From positions 1 to 64,000 of the forward strand of contig DNTA01000310.1 in assembly GCA_003500135.1 (NCBI GenBank): DNA of 64,000 nucleotides, in the 5' to 3' direction. The stretch comes from Cytophagales bacterium (GTDB lineage: Bacteria; Bacteroidota; Bacteroidia; Cytophagales; Cyclobacteriaceae). Below the pieces are notes generated by a model. It saw only the letters and a program-made list of their open reading frames with translations, ran no database searches and was not told where the DNA came from. The position numbers were made by a program, and so were the translations under genes. Position 1 is the stretch's first letter. Every line of letters begins with the position of its first letter. Shown here in pieces: positions 1-8,672 of this stretch.

Positions 1-432
1 TCTGAGGAAGCCCTAATTAAAGAATTATTGCCTCTATTGTACCATGAAAACCCTGAAGTAATTTACCTTGCTGCCCACACCATAAGCCAAATAAAGCCTA
101 ATCAGTTTGCTTTGGAGGCAGTGATGCAGGCCATTCATGACCCGGTAAATAAAAACAAAAACGGCGCTTTGGTCGAAGCTTTAAGCGGGTTTGATATCAG
201 CGCTCATTTCGTTGATATATTCAAGCTTTACTTGTTGGGCAACTTCAAGGTTTCAGCTATGGCCAGGTTATTGCTCGATTTTGAAGAATTCGATATTGTT
301 CCTCGAACAGTTAGAAAAGCAGAAAAACACCTGAAACATTTCGAGCACAACATGCCCAATGACTCTCAAAGCGATGTTAAAAGAGCTGAAGCAAATGTTA
401 TACTAAGTGAACTTCGATCGCTGTTCGACTGA
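1..432 (+). CDS. HEAT-repeat-like protein, 3' end only
   Basis: The reading frame is open from the first base, so the 5' end lies outside the window; the TTG at 28 is not a credible start. The visible 143 residues are helical and leucine-rich, with paired-helix spacing such as EVIYLAAHTISQIKP, typical of HEAT/ARM-type alpha solenoids. These usually mediate protein-protein contacts, but no partner can be named. The gene ends four bases before the end of the convergent gene on the minus strand. Assignment to the solenoid class is inference from composition and spacing; the exact function is unknown. Confidence 0.55.
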   Translation, partial: SEEALIKELLPLLYHENPEVIYLAAHTISQIKPNQFALEAVMQAIHDPVNKNKNGALVEALSGFDISAHFVDIFKLYLLGNFKVSAMARLLLDFEEFDIVPRTVRKAEKHLKHFEHNMPNDSQSDVKRAEANVILSELRSLFD

Positions 433-436
433 TCGA

Positions 437-829
437 TTAGTCATCTTCATTCCTTTTGGCATAGAAAATGTGCATGTCATCCTCTTTCACAAAACCGAAT
501 TGTGTGTTGTTTTTCAGGTATGTGTCCTGTTTGGCATCATAATAGGGCATCGTGGCCGTTACCCAACCGGCATACTCCATATCATTTTTGGTGGCCAGAT
601 AGGCCAGTATACATTCACCTCTTTTGAACTTCAATGACAACTGAACGTATTCGTCTACCATTGTAAAAACCTGATTGCCTTTTTTCTGGTAGTTCACGCC
701 CTCTTCACCCAACAATGGGAGAACCATTTTTTTGGGTTCACCTAAAAACTGGTTCAGAAAATCGGTGTGGTCCTGGGCAAATATTGAGGCGGGGGCCAAA
801 ATGAAGATGAAAATGATAAGGTGCTTCAT
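437..829 (-). CDS. Small secreted protein of unknown function
   Basis: This is a 130-residue protein with a clear Sec signal peptide (MKHLIIFIFILAPASIFAQ, cleavage probably after FA). The mature part of about 110 residues is mixed alpha/beta and contains a FLGEPKK segment and an EYAGWVTATMPYYD segment. No family is recognised. It probably resides in the periplasm or is exported. It is convergent with the HEAT-like gene (4-base gap) and divergent from the DUF502 gene, so it is likely a single-gene transcript. The signal peptide and intact frame support a real gene. Confidence 0.7.
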   Translation of the reverse strand: MKHLIIFIFILAPASIFAQDHTDFLNQFLGEPKKMVLPLLGEEGVNYQKKGNQVFTMVDEYVQLSLKFKRGECILAYLATKNDMEYAGWVTATMPYYDAKQDTYLKNNTQFGFVKEDDMHIFYAKRNEDD

Positions 830-991
830 GCCTTTTTTATTTCTAAGATAAATGATGTACCGGTTAATTGCAGTTCAAATCGACAGGTCAGTGTTTTACA
901 TCGATTAACGGGATTTCCGGTCAAATGCCTTATCTTCATAACGGAAAAAAGGATGACAAGTTTATAAAGATCGTAATACAAACTACATGAT

Positions 992-1582
992 ATGAAAAAA
1001 CTAAGTGCGTATTTTTTGCAGGGGCTTTTATATCTAGCGCCCATTACCATAACGATTTATATCGTTTATCTCATATTTGATTTTACGGATAATTTACTCA
1101 CCGAAGAGCTCTATGATTTTATTGGATTCCGGATTCCGGGACTTGGCGTCATCATAATATTAATGGCGCTCACGGCATTGGGGTTTATCGGTCAAACCAT
1201 TATTGCAAGGCCTTTTAAATATGTTTTGCATCTCGTCATACGTAATATTCCATTTTTGCAACTTATATATTCTGCTGTAAAAGATTTCTTTTCGGCTTTT
1301 GTCGGTAAAGACCGGAAATTCAATAAACCAGTGCTGGTGGAAATGCCACCTGACCGAACCTTTTTCCGAATAGGATTTTTAACCCATGAAAATATGGGGG
1401 CCATGAATTTAAAAGATATGGTGACCGTATATTTTCCATTCAGTTACACCTTTACCGGAGAAATAATGCTGGTACCCCGATCCCATATAAAACCTATTGA
1501 GATGCCACCTTCCGAAGTACTTAAATTTGTGGTGGCCGGTGGAGTGGCAGATCTGGATAACCATTCTGAAAGTCAGGATTAG
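992..1582 (+). CDS. DUF502 family membrane protein
   Basis: The 196-residue protein has two N-terminal membrane segments (about residues 8-30 and 47-70) and a soluble C-terminal part with an IPFLQLIYSAVKDFFSAF stretch and a VYFPFSYTFTGEIMLVPR stretch, which match the DUF502 family as recalled. Length is typical for the family. The function of DUF502 is not established. It sits 66 bases upstream of the lipid-transport operon in the same orientation and may be co-transcribed, but the gap leaves room for a separate promoter. The ATG at 992 is preceded by an overlapping short ATG and gives the expected N-terminus. Confidence 0.8.
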   Translation: MKKLSAYFLQGLLYLAPITITIYIVYLIFDFTDNLLTEELYDFIGFRIPGLGVIIILMALTALGFIGQTIIARPFKYVLHLVIRNIPFLQLIYSAVKDFFSAFVGKDRKFNKPVLVEMPPDRTFFRIGFLTHENMGAMNLKDMVTVYFPFSYTFTGEIMLVPRSHIKPIEMPPSEVLKFVVAGGVADLDNHSESQD

Positions 1583-1648
1583 TACTATTTCATAACTTTA
1601 TTAAAATGGTGTTTAGCGTAAAAGGAAATATATGTTTAATTTAAGGAG

Positions 1649-2662
1649 ATGATCAAAACACGCGCACAAAATATTCGACTGGGTATTTTCATAACTATTT
1701 CGTTGGCAATATTGCTGGGGCTGGTTGGTTTTTTTACCTCTCGTGAGTTTTTCGAAAAAACAGATACCTATTACGTGCAGTTCCACGATGTGTCGGTTGG
1801 CGGGCTCGAAGTTGGTAGCCCTGTGAAATATATGGGGATAAAGGTCGGGTCGATAACGGATATCACCATTGACCCCGAAAACGTACAAAATATTATCATT
1901 ACACTCGAACTTGAGCCGGATACGCCCATAAGAAAAGACGCCAGGGCCGATATCAATACCCTGGGGATAACGGGACTGAAAACCATCGAGATCCGTGCGG
2001 GAAGCAACGATGCCGTAACACTGGAAGTAGGCGGGTATATCCAACCCGGCAGCTCTATTACAGAAGAAATCACCGGTAAGGCCGAAATAATTGCTCAAAA
2101 AGCCGAAAGTGTGTTGAATAACCTTCAAAAATTTACACGACCTGAAAACCTGGACAAGATCACCATTCTGGCAGAAGAAATGACCGACCTCACAAGGCGC
2201 ACAAAAAAAACAGTGAACAATATCGATAGTCTCGTTATGGAAAACCGGTCGGCCATTCAGTTAGCGATTAAGGATGTGACGGCAACAAGCAGCAATCTAA
2301 AGCAGACCAGTGTGCTGATGAATGAAACACTGCAACGTATTAACCTGCTGGTTACCAGCGATACGGTTTCGGAGATCCTGATCAATACGAGAGAAGTTTC
2401 GCAGTCACTGAAAGAGGCTGAAATAGCGAAAATGGTGCAAAATATTTCAGAAGCAGCCAATCAGGCCGATGAATTACTTATTCGCATTAATCGCGATTTT
2501 GACCTCAACAGCGACGAGATTACGCAGAACCTCAGGTTGTTGCGGGAGACGCTTGAGAACCTGAATAACGCTTCGCGCAAAATCAATCAAGACCCCTCCA
2601 TATTGTTTAGAGGTGTAAATGATAAGAGGGCGCCGGATAGTGAACTAAATCAAAAAAAATGA
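1649..2662 (+). CDS. mlaD: MCE/MlaD-family substrate-binding protein of lipid ABC transporter
   Basis: This 337-residue protein has one N-terminal membrane anchor (about residues 10-30), an MCE domain (about 35-115, with YYVQFHDVSVGGLEVGSPVK and GITGLKTIEI), and a long helical tail rich in N, L and T that probably forms a coiled coil. MCE proteins bind lipid in the periplasm and hand it to or from an inner-membrane ABC transporter. The gene has a good ribosome-binding sequence (AAGGAG) before ATG 1649 and overlaps the next gene by ATGA, so the pair is translationally coupled. Direction of transport and substrate cannot be read from sequence. Confidence 0.87.
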   Translation: MIKTRAQNIRLGIFITISLAILLGLVGFFTSREFFEKTDTYYVQFHDVSVGGLEVGSPVKYMGIKVGSITDITIDPENVQNIIITLELEPDTPIRKDARADINTLGITGLKTIEIRAGSNDAVTLEVGGYIQPGSSITEEITGKAEIIAQKAESVLNNLQKFTRPENLDKITILAEEMTDLTRRTKKTVNNIDSLVMENRSAIQLAIKDVTATSSNLKQTSVLMNETLQRINLLVTSDTVSEILINTREVSQSLKEAEIAKMVQNISEAANQADELLIRINRDFDLNSDEITQNLRLLRETLENLNNASRKINQDPSILFRGVNDKRAPDSELNQKK

Positions 2663-3285
2663 CACGATTCTACCTTATATTGTTTTTGTCAATAATGATG
2701 TGCACTGCTGGATGTATGTCAAAGAAAAAGGTCATTTATACCAAATACTACCTCATCACTCCACCTGAAATGAAGGTAGACCATAACAGCGATAGTGCAA
2801 GACTGAAGTACACTTTACAAATAGGACCGGTAGAAATCAGCCCGGCCTATGCTTCCAGCAGAATTGTCAGTCGTGCGGCAACCAATGAAATCGACTACTT
2901 CAGATATCATGAATGGGCAGTGCCCCCCAAAGTGAGTATTCAGGAATTTGCCATTTCGTACTTTATGGCCAAAGGATTATTTAAAGAGGTCTCCGATAGA
3001 ATAACAAATGCAAGGCCAGATTTTAAACTGGCCATAAATGTTCAACAGTTAGAAATGCTGGAACTGAAAGAAGAGCCCCTGGTGGCCCATCTGGCCGTGC
3101 AATACAGGTTTATTGATAACGTTGGCGGTGAAGTGTTATTCAGGCACAACATGGATGATCAAATCACCTTGAATGAAAGGGACATCAATGAACTGGCCCG
3201 AAAAATCAGCGAATTAATGCTGGTATCGTTGGAAGAGGTAGAATCAAAAATTGATGGATTGCAACTGGAAAGACCTCAACAGTGA
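2659..3285 (+). CDS. ABC-type transport auxiliary lipoprotein (PF03886-like)
   Basis: The 208-residue protein starts with a lipoprotein signal (lipobox-like TAGC, Cys at about residue 19) followed by a domain with LQIGPVEISPAY and FRYHEWAVPPKVSIQEF, the signature of the auxiliary lipoproteins that accompany MCE transporters (the PqiC type). Such proteins are thought to sit in the outer membrane or periplasm and link the MCE protein to it. Overlaps of ATGA upstream and TGATG downstream bind it into the operon. Bacteroidota Mla loci often lack this component, so its presence is notable. Confidence 0.8.
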   Translation: MTRFYLILFLSIMMCTAGCMSKKKVIYTKYYLITPPEMKVDHNSDSARLKYTLQIGPVEISPAYASSRIVSRAATNEIDYFRYHEWAVPPKVSIQEFAISYFMAKGLFKEVSDRITNARPDFKLAINVQQLEMLELKEEPLVAHLAVQYRFIDNVGGEVLFRHNMDDQITLNERDINELARKISELMLVSLEEVESKIDGLQLERPQQ

Positions 3286-4403
3286 TGAGCACAAAGGCCG
3301 GGACAAAGACACAAGCGGAATACGATATCAGAAATACATCGGATACAATGATCATATCCGGTCATTTGAATTTAAAAAATACTGCCTTATTGTATTCTGA
3401 CCTTTCCATCCGTTTGTCTGAATATCCTGAAACCGGTAAAATAGTATTAAAAGATATTAAAGCCCTCGATAGTAGCGCCGTTCAAATGTTATTGCAGGTA
3501 ATAGAGGAAAACCCTGCACATAGACATATAGATCTGCTTGCAGATGAAAAGGAAGCACAGGAAAAGATAGCATTATTTGGGTACAACGATAAACCGGACA
3601 TAGAAAAAGAGTCAGATACCGGCTTTTTCGAAAAGATTGGGCAGCAGGTACATGACTATTGGAGAAATTCAGTGGTAGCCTTCTTATTTCTCACAGCCGA
3701 TATCATGTACTGGACGGTGGTAGATATTTTTCGCAAAGATGGTCAAAGAAAAGGTACTTTTGTACAACAAGCCATTCAGATAGGTGTAAACTCAGTGTAC
3801 ATCGTTGCCCCGCTTAGTTTCATAATCGGATTGGTGCTGGCTTTACAGTCCGCTGCTCAAATTAGAAATTTCGGGGCCAATATTTTTATCGTCGATCTCA
3901 CAGTGATAGCCATGATGCGTGAAATGGGTCCGCTCATTACGGCAATTATTCTGGCAGGAAGAAGCGGCTCAGCCATAGCCGCGGAAATTTCAACAATGAA
4001 AGTTACCTCTGAACTCGACGCATTGGAGACCATGGCGCTAAATCCTGTAAGGTTTGTAACTGTTCCAAAAATGCATGGAGGATTGGTCACGGTGCCTTTT
4101 CTGACCATTTTAGCCGATGTGATGGGTATAATTGGTGGTTTGCTGGTCGCCTACACCTATCTGGATATAACGCCAACAGTTTTTATAAACCGAATGGGCG
4201 ACGCCCTGAAAAACCGGGATATCATAATTGGGATATTTAAAAGTCTGGTTTTTATTAGTATCGTTGTGCTGACCGGCAGCTTTTTTGGCTTTCAGGTGAA
4301 AAGAGGAGCGGAAGGGGTTGGGAAAATGACCACGAAGGCGGTCGTGGTAGCCATTACATTGGTTATTATCGCCGATAGTATACTCGGACTTATATTCTAT
4401 TAA
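3285..4403 (+). CDS. mlaE: MlaE-type lipid ABC permease with N-terminal STAS domain
   Basis: About 372 residues: an N-terminal STAS domain (about 10-100, with SGHLNLKNTALLYSDL and IKALDSSAVQMLLQV), then an MlaE permease domain with five to six membrane segments (about 125-372) carrying the family signature around GRSGSAIAAEISTMKVTSEL. In many organisms the STAS protein is a separate subunit (MlaB); here it is fused. The ATG at 3285 shares one base with the upstream stop; a GTG at 3282 in the same frame is possible. It pairs with the ATPase three bases downstream. Confidence 0.87.
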   Translation: MSTKAGTKTQAEYDIRNTSDTMIISGHLNLKNTALLYSDLSIRLSEYPETGKIVLKDIKALDSSAVQMLLQVIEENPAHRHIDLLADEKEAQEKIALFGYNDKPDIEKESDTGFFEKIGQQVHDYWRNSVVAFLFLTADIMYWTVVDIFRKDGQRKGTFVQQAIQIGVNSVYIVAPLSFIIGLVLALQSAAQIRNFGANIFIVDLTVIAMMREMGPLITAIILAGRSGSAIAAEISTMKVTSELDALETMALNPVRFVTVPKMHGGLVTVPFLTILADVMGIIGGLLVAYTYLDITPTVFINRMGDALKNRDIIIGIFKSLVFISIVVLTGSFFGFQVKRGAEGVGKMTTKAVVVAITLVIIADSILGLIFY

Positions 4404-4405
4404 GC

Positions 4406-5140
4406 ATGGATGAAGCTTTGGTAAATGTGGCACATTTAGAGGCCTCTTTCGGCGATCATAAGGTACTGGAAGATGTATCTTTCACCGTGGAAAAGGGTGG
4501 GATCACTGTTTTATTAGGTGCAAGTGGTTCCGGAAAGACGACCATATTGAAACATCTGTTGGGCCTGTACGATAATCAACCCGATAAAATTTCCGTGTTG
4601 GGCCAGGATATGGGCCAACTGGATGAAGACTTGAAAAAGGAGCTTTATTTAAAAATGGGTGTTTTTTATCAAAATGGCGCTTTGATCAGTTCAATGACGG
4701 TAGGTGAAAACATAGCCCTTCCACTACAACAGCACACCAAAATATCTGAAAAGATAATTGAGCGCATGGTTCGTCTCAAGCTCCATATGGTAAATCTCGA
4801 CGATAGTTTTGACCTGTATCCCTCAGAACTGAGTGGCGGAATGCTGAAACGGGCAGCCCTCGCCAGGGCCATTATCATGGATCCTCCTCTGGTTTTCTGC
4901 GATGAACCCGGCGCCGGACTCGATCCGGTTACACTGGCGTCTCTTGATGAGTTGATCTTATCCCTGAACCATCAACTAGGCATCACCTTTCTGATCGTTA
5001 CACACGAATTGGCAAGCATTCAACGCATCGCTGATAAGATCGTATTTTTAGCGGATGGGAAAGTGGCTTTCGAAGGGGATTTTAATGCCGCAAAAAAAGC
5101 AGAACACCAGGGTGTCCGCGACTTTTTTAATACACACTGA
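4406..5140 (+). CDS. mlaF: MlaF-type lipid ABC transporter ATPase
   Basis: The 244-residue ATPase has all ABC motifs: Walker A GASGSGKTT, the signature LSGGMLKRAALARA, Walker B LVFCDEPGAGLDP, and a switch histidine in VTHE. Length and motif spacing fit the MlaF/YrbF group. It powers the permease encoded immediately upstream (gap of two bases). With the MCE protein, auxiliary lipoprotein and STAS-permease it forms a complete transporter. The last gene of the run (DUF1801) follows after five bases. Confidence 0.87.
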   Translation: MDEALVNVAHLEASFGDHKVLEDVSFTVEKGGITVLLGASGSGKTTILKHLLGLYDNQPDKISVLGQDMGQLDEDLKKELYLKMGVFYQNGALISSMTVGENIALPLQQHTKISEKIIERMVRLKLHMVNLDDSFDLYPSELSGGMLKRAALARAIIMDPPLVFCDEPGAGLDPVTLASLDELILSLNHQLGITFLIVTHELASIQRIADKIVFLADGKVAFEGDFNAAKKAEHQGVRDFFNTH

Positions 5141-5145
5141 AAAAT

Positions 5146-5505
5146 ATGGACCCGGTAGTTGATTTTATACACAACCAACCCCCGAAGCAGAAAGTGTTGC
5201 TGCAGTATTTACACGATAAACTGACCAGGGAATTTGGCCTTCATAGTAAAATCAGGTTTAAGATCCCGTTTTATGACCATAAAAGCTGGGTTTGCTACCT
5301 GAATCCCCTAAAATTAGATGGTGTGGAACTCGTTTTCTTAAAAGGTCAGGAATTGTCTGATGTAAGCGGGATATTGCAGTCGAAATCAAGAAAAATGGTA
5401 GCAGGGATCACTTTTGAATCCATTCAGGATTACCCCGAAAGTGAATTGCATCAGATCATTAATGAAGCTATTCTATTAGACGAATTGGCAAAGAAGAATA
5501 AATAG
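5146..5505 (+). CDS. DUF1801 domain protein
   Basis: This 119-residue cytoplasmic protein has the pattern of DUF1801 (YdhG-like) proteins: an N-terminal helix pair, RFKIPFYDHKSWVCYLNPLK, and a C-terminal helix with LHQIINEAILLDELAKKNK. The biochemical role of the family is not established. It starts five bases after the ATPase stop, so it is probably the last cistron of the lipid-transport operon, but no functional link is known. No terminator hairpin is visible after it; only a T-rich stretch at about 5508. Confidence 0.7.
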   Translation: MDPVVDFIHNQPPKQKVLLQYLHDKLTREFGLHSKIRFKIPFYDHKSWVCYLNPLKLDGVELVFLKGQELSDVSGILQSKSRKMVAGITFESIQDYPESELHQIINEAILLDELAKKNK

Positions 5506-5567
5506 CTGTTTTTTTATCTGTCCGCGCAGGTTTATAACAGAATTATATTTTATCAATTCGGCATAGT

Positions 5568-5620
5568 TGGAATTTTAAGGTTTATCTATTGAATTCCACA
5601 TAAGAATTTTTGTATCTTGA
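5568..5620 (+). promoter_or_regulatory. Candidate promoter region of the aldehyde oxidoreductase operon
   Basis: An inverted repeat TGGAATT (5568-5574) / AATTCCA (5592-5598) lies just before TATCTTGA (5613-5620), which resembles the Bacteroidota -7 element TAnnTTTG. The next ATG is at 5649. The arrangement fits an operator beside a promoter, but the -7 match is imperfect. Confidence 0.3.
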
Positions 5621-5648
5621 TAGTATCATCTAATCGTGTCGTTTAACC

Positions 5649-6299
5649 ATGGATAAAGACCCTAATCAATCACCACCAAAATCCGGTCGAAATGACGATC
5701 AGAATAAAGGAAAATTAAGCCGGAGGGGCTTTCTAAAGGGAATGGGCCTGACTACAGCGGGCACTATGGCTGTTTCTTCAGGCGTTTTAGCGTTTGAGAA
5801 AGCTGAAGTAGAAGAAGACAAGGTATTGGGCCCGGATGAAGTCCGAATTAAAATGAAGGTGAACGGACATGCCTATCATCTCGAAGTAACCCCCAGAACA
5901 ACACTGGCCAATGCCTTGCGGGACCACCTTGAATTAACTGGCACGAAGGTGGTATGCGACAGGGGCGCTTGTTCAGCCTGCACAGTCTGGCTCGATGGCA
6001 AACCCATAAATTCTTGTCTTACTTTAGCGCTTGATGTGGGAGACAAAGAAGTGACAACGGTTGAAGGTATATCGAAAGCACAGGAATTGCATCCGGTACA
6101 ACAGGCATTTATCGATCACGATGCAGCTCAGTGTGGGTACTGTACACCCGGAATGATCATGTCGGCAGCATGGATTGTAGAAAATGTGCCCAATCCTACA
6201 CTTGAAGAAGTTAAAAATGCACTTAGGGGCAACCTATGCCGGTGCGGCACCTACCCGCATGTTTTTAAAGCAACAATGGAAGCGGCCAAAAAGGGTTAA
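5649..6299 (+). CDS. Tat-exported 2Fe-2S subunit of PaoABC-type aldehyde oxidoreductase
   Basis: A 216-residue protein with an N-terminal Tat signal (SRRGFLKGMGLTTAGTMAVS, residues about 25-45) and the two [2Fe-2S] domains of the xanthine oxidase family: CDRGACSACTVW with a later NSC for the plant-ferredoxin cluster, and CGYCTPGM plus LCRCG for the helical cluster. It carries electrons from the molybdenum site. Three bases separate it from the large subunit. The Tat signal implies that the folded complex is exported to the periplasm, as for E. coli PaoABC (established for that enzyme; inferred here). Confidence 0.9.
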   Translation: MDKDPNQSPPKSGRNDDQNKGKLSRRGFLKGMGLTTAGTMAVSSGVLAFEKAEVEEDKVLGPDEVRIKMKVNGHAYHLEVTPRTTLANALRDHLELTGTKVVCDRGACSACTVWLDGKPINSCLTLALDVGDKEVTTVEGISKAQELHPVQQAFIDHDAAQCGYCTPGMIMSAAWIVENVPNPTLEEVKNALRGNLCRCGTYPHVFKATMEAAKKG

Positions 6300-6302
6300 A
6301 TT

Positions 6303-8651
6303 ATGAAAAAGAAAAAACTCACCTTACCACACGGGATACCAGGGCATAACCTCAGTCAGATTGACCGTGAGGTTCATATAGATGAACCACCTGCATGGCC
6401 CATAAACGACAAACTGCAGCATGTTGGTAAACGGGTCAAACGCAATGATGCCGAAGCAAAAGTAACCGGCAATGCCAAATATACATCTGACATGCAGCTC
6501 CCTGGCATGTTGATCGGACGAATGCTGCGCTCGCCATATCCGCATGCCAAAATACGTTCTGTCAACACGGAAAAAGCTGAGAATTATCCGGGAGTTTATG
6601 CCATTCACGTTTTTTCCAGGGCTTTTGGAATGGCCCAGCCGGCAGATAATGATAAGGAGAACCAATTCCCTGAGATTAAATATGCAGGACAACCCATAGC
6701 AGGTGTAGCTGCCCGCGATGCGGAAACAGCCGAGGAAGCATTGAAATTGATTGAGATTGATTATGAAACTTTTCCATTCGTAGTCACCGTTGAAGATGCA
6801 CTAAAACCTGAAGCGCCTCTTGTTTTTACAACTAATGTAGAACAAGAAGATAAAGGTGGCGGAGGCGGAGGGGCCAAAGGCCTGAAGACACAGGGCAACC
6901 TGAGAGGCCCCAATACGGCCAGCTTTTACGGCGGACCGAGAGGTGATTTGGAAAAAGGTTTTTCAGAAGCCGACGTAGTTCTCGAAAATACGTATAGAAC
7001 ACAGGTCCATACGCATTGTCCGTTGGAAACCCACGGCGTGGTAGTGGACTGGAAGCCGGATTTTGTTACTATTTATGCCTCCTCACAGAATACGACCAGT
7101 GTAAGAAATGAATTTGCCGAGGTTTTTGACCTTCCAATGAGTAAGGTAAGGGTCATTACTGAATATATGGGTGGTGGCTTCGGCGCCAAACATGCGTTGG
7201 GAAATTTTGGGGTTATGGCAGGTCACCTGTCCAAAAAATCGGGGAGACCTGTAAAACTGATGCTCGACCGAAAAGAAGAACATATATCAGCCGGTAACCG
7301 GCCCAACTCTATCCATGTATTGAAGGTAGGCGCCAAGAAAGACGGAAAACTGACTGCTCTTCAGCAAAAATCGCATGGGACCGCAGGCGTAGGTTTGGGT
7401 GCCGGAGTAGGACGGATAGCACAGGCAATGTATGAATGTCCTAATTTTTCTACCGAACAATACGATGTGTTTACACATGCCGGACCGGGAGCGGCCTGGA
7501 GGGCACCCGGAAACGTACAAGGCGCTTTTGCCCTTGAACAGCTCATGGATGAATTGGCAGAAAAACTGGACATAGACCCGCTCGATCTAAGGGATGTGAT
7601 TGATAAAAGTGAAATAAGGAAGGTAGAACGCCTCAGAGGAGCTGAAAAATTTGATTGGAAGCGAAGAAATAAACCGGGCTCTGACAAAGGCCCTGTAAAA
7701 AAAGGTATCGGTATGGCCCAATCGCACTGGCCAAGAATTACCGGAATAAATGCCTCTGTGGAAGTGAGGGCATTTCGCGATGGTGCAGTAGAAGTGCGGT
7801 CTGCCGTGCAGGATATTGGAACGGGAACCAAAACGATTTTGGCCCAGGTGGTTGCAGAAGAATTGGGCCTGAAGCCAGAAGATATCACTATTCGAATCGG
7901 GGACACCTTGTTTCCCGATGCCCCGGGATCAGGAGGTAGCCAGGTTACCGGCTCTATTACCCCACCGGCACGAAATGCGGCATATAAATTGAAAATGCAG
8001 TTGCTGGAGCAAGTAGCTGAAGGCTGGGAACTCGAAGCGGAAGAGCTGGACGTAGCCGACCAGAAAATATTTGCCAAAAATGACCCTTCAAAGTCAATAG
8101 CTTTTAAGGAGGCTCTTGGTAATATGCGCACCGGGCAGTTGCTTACTTCAGCCAGCCGATCGGATGATTACGGTGGGTTTATGGTTGGCAAATCTATTTC
8201 ATATGGAGAATTGGGCTCCGTACAATTTGCCGAAGTAACAGTAGATACGGAAACCGGATATGTGAAAGTTGACCGAATTGTGGCAGTGCATAGCTGTGGA
8301 AGACCGCTCAACATAACCCAATTGGAGAGCCAGATCAATGGCGGGGTCATTCAGGGGATTTCATATGCCTTATATGAGTATCGTGTTATGGATAAGAACA
8401 CGGGGCATCAAATGAATGCTAACCTTGACATGTATAAAGTACCGTTTGCATTTGAGGTACCGGAAATTGAGACGGTGCTGGTCGAAGAATACTCAGCACG
8501 ATCATCTACCGATGCTTTTGGAATTGGTGAGCCAGCCAATATAGCCACTGCGGCAGCCGTAGCTAATGCAGTGTATAATGCAACCGGAGTGCGCTTTTAT
8601 GAAGCGCCAATCACTCCGAAAAGAGTACTGGAAGCTTTAAATAATTTGTAA
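6303..8651 (+). CDS. Molybdenum cofactor subunit of PaoABC-type aldehyde oxidoreductase
   Basis: This 782-residue protein has the two-part large-subunit architecture of the xanthine oxidase family: an N-terminal hammerhead domain (about 40-165, starting RVKRNDAEAKVTGNAKYTSD) and the Moco-binding domain. Visible cofactor motifs are MGGGFGAKHALG, AWRAPGN, and GSGGSQVTGS; the conserved base-catalyst glutamate is E743 in FGIGEPAN. A glycine run (KGGGGGGAKG, about residue 190) is an unusual flexible insertion. No signal peptide is present, consistent with export on the partner's Tat signal. Likely an aldehyde oxidoreductase; the substrate is not predictable. Confidence 0.88.
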   Translation: MKKKKLTLPHGIPGHNLSQIDREVHIDEPPAWPINDKLQHVGKRVKRNDAEAKVTGNAKYTSDMQLPGMLIGRMLRSPYPHAKIRSVNTEKAENYPGVYAIHVFSRAFGMAQPADNDKENQFPEIKYAGQPIAGVAARDAETAEEALKLIEIDYETFPFVVTVEDALKPEAPLVFTTNVEQEDKGGGGGGAKGLKTQGNLRGPNTASFYGGPRGDLEKGFSEADVVLENTYRTQVHTHCPLETHGVVVDWKPDFVTIYASSQNTTSVRNEFAEVFDLPMSKVRVITEYMGGGFGAKHALGNFGVMAGHLSKKSGRPVKLMLDRKEEHISAGNRPNSIHVLKVGAKKDGKLTALQQKSHGTAGVGLGAGVGRIAQAMYECPNFSTEQYDVFTHAGPGAAWRAPGNVQGAFALEQLMDELAEKLDIDPLDLRDVIDKSEIRKVERLRGAEKFDWKRRNKPGSDKGPVKKGIGMAQSHWPRITGINASVEVRAFRDGAVEVRSAVQDIGTGTKTILAQVVAEELGLKPEDITIRIGDTLFPDAPGSGGSQVTGSITPPARNAAYKLKMQLLEQVAEGWELEAEELDVADQKIFAKNDPSKSIAFKEALGNMRTGQLLTSASRSDDYGGFMVGKSISYGELGSVQFAEVTVDTETGYVKVDRIVAVHSCGRPLNITQLESQINGGVIQGISYALYEYRVMDKNTGHQMNANLDMYKVPFAFEVPEIETVLVEEYSARSSTDAFGIGEPANIATAAAVANAVYNATGVRFYEAPITPKRVLEALNNL

Positions 8652-8672
8652 AACCTGACGATATAAAGCCAT

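Noticed and set aside
1613-2128. 171-residue minus-strand ORF over the MCE gene
   Set aside because: It lies opposite an intact MCE gene in a tight operon and has no recognisable domain.
7361-8131. 256-residue minus-strand ORF inside the molybdenum subunit gene
   Set aside because: Serine- and proline-rich antisense shadow of a clearly coding frame; no start context or family.
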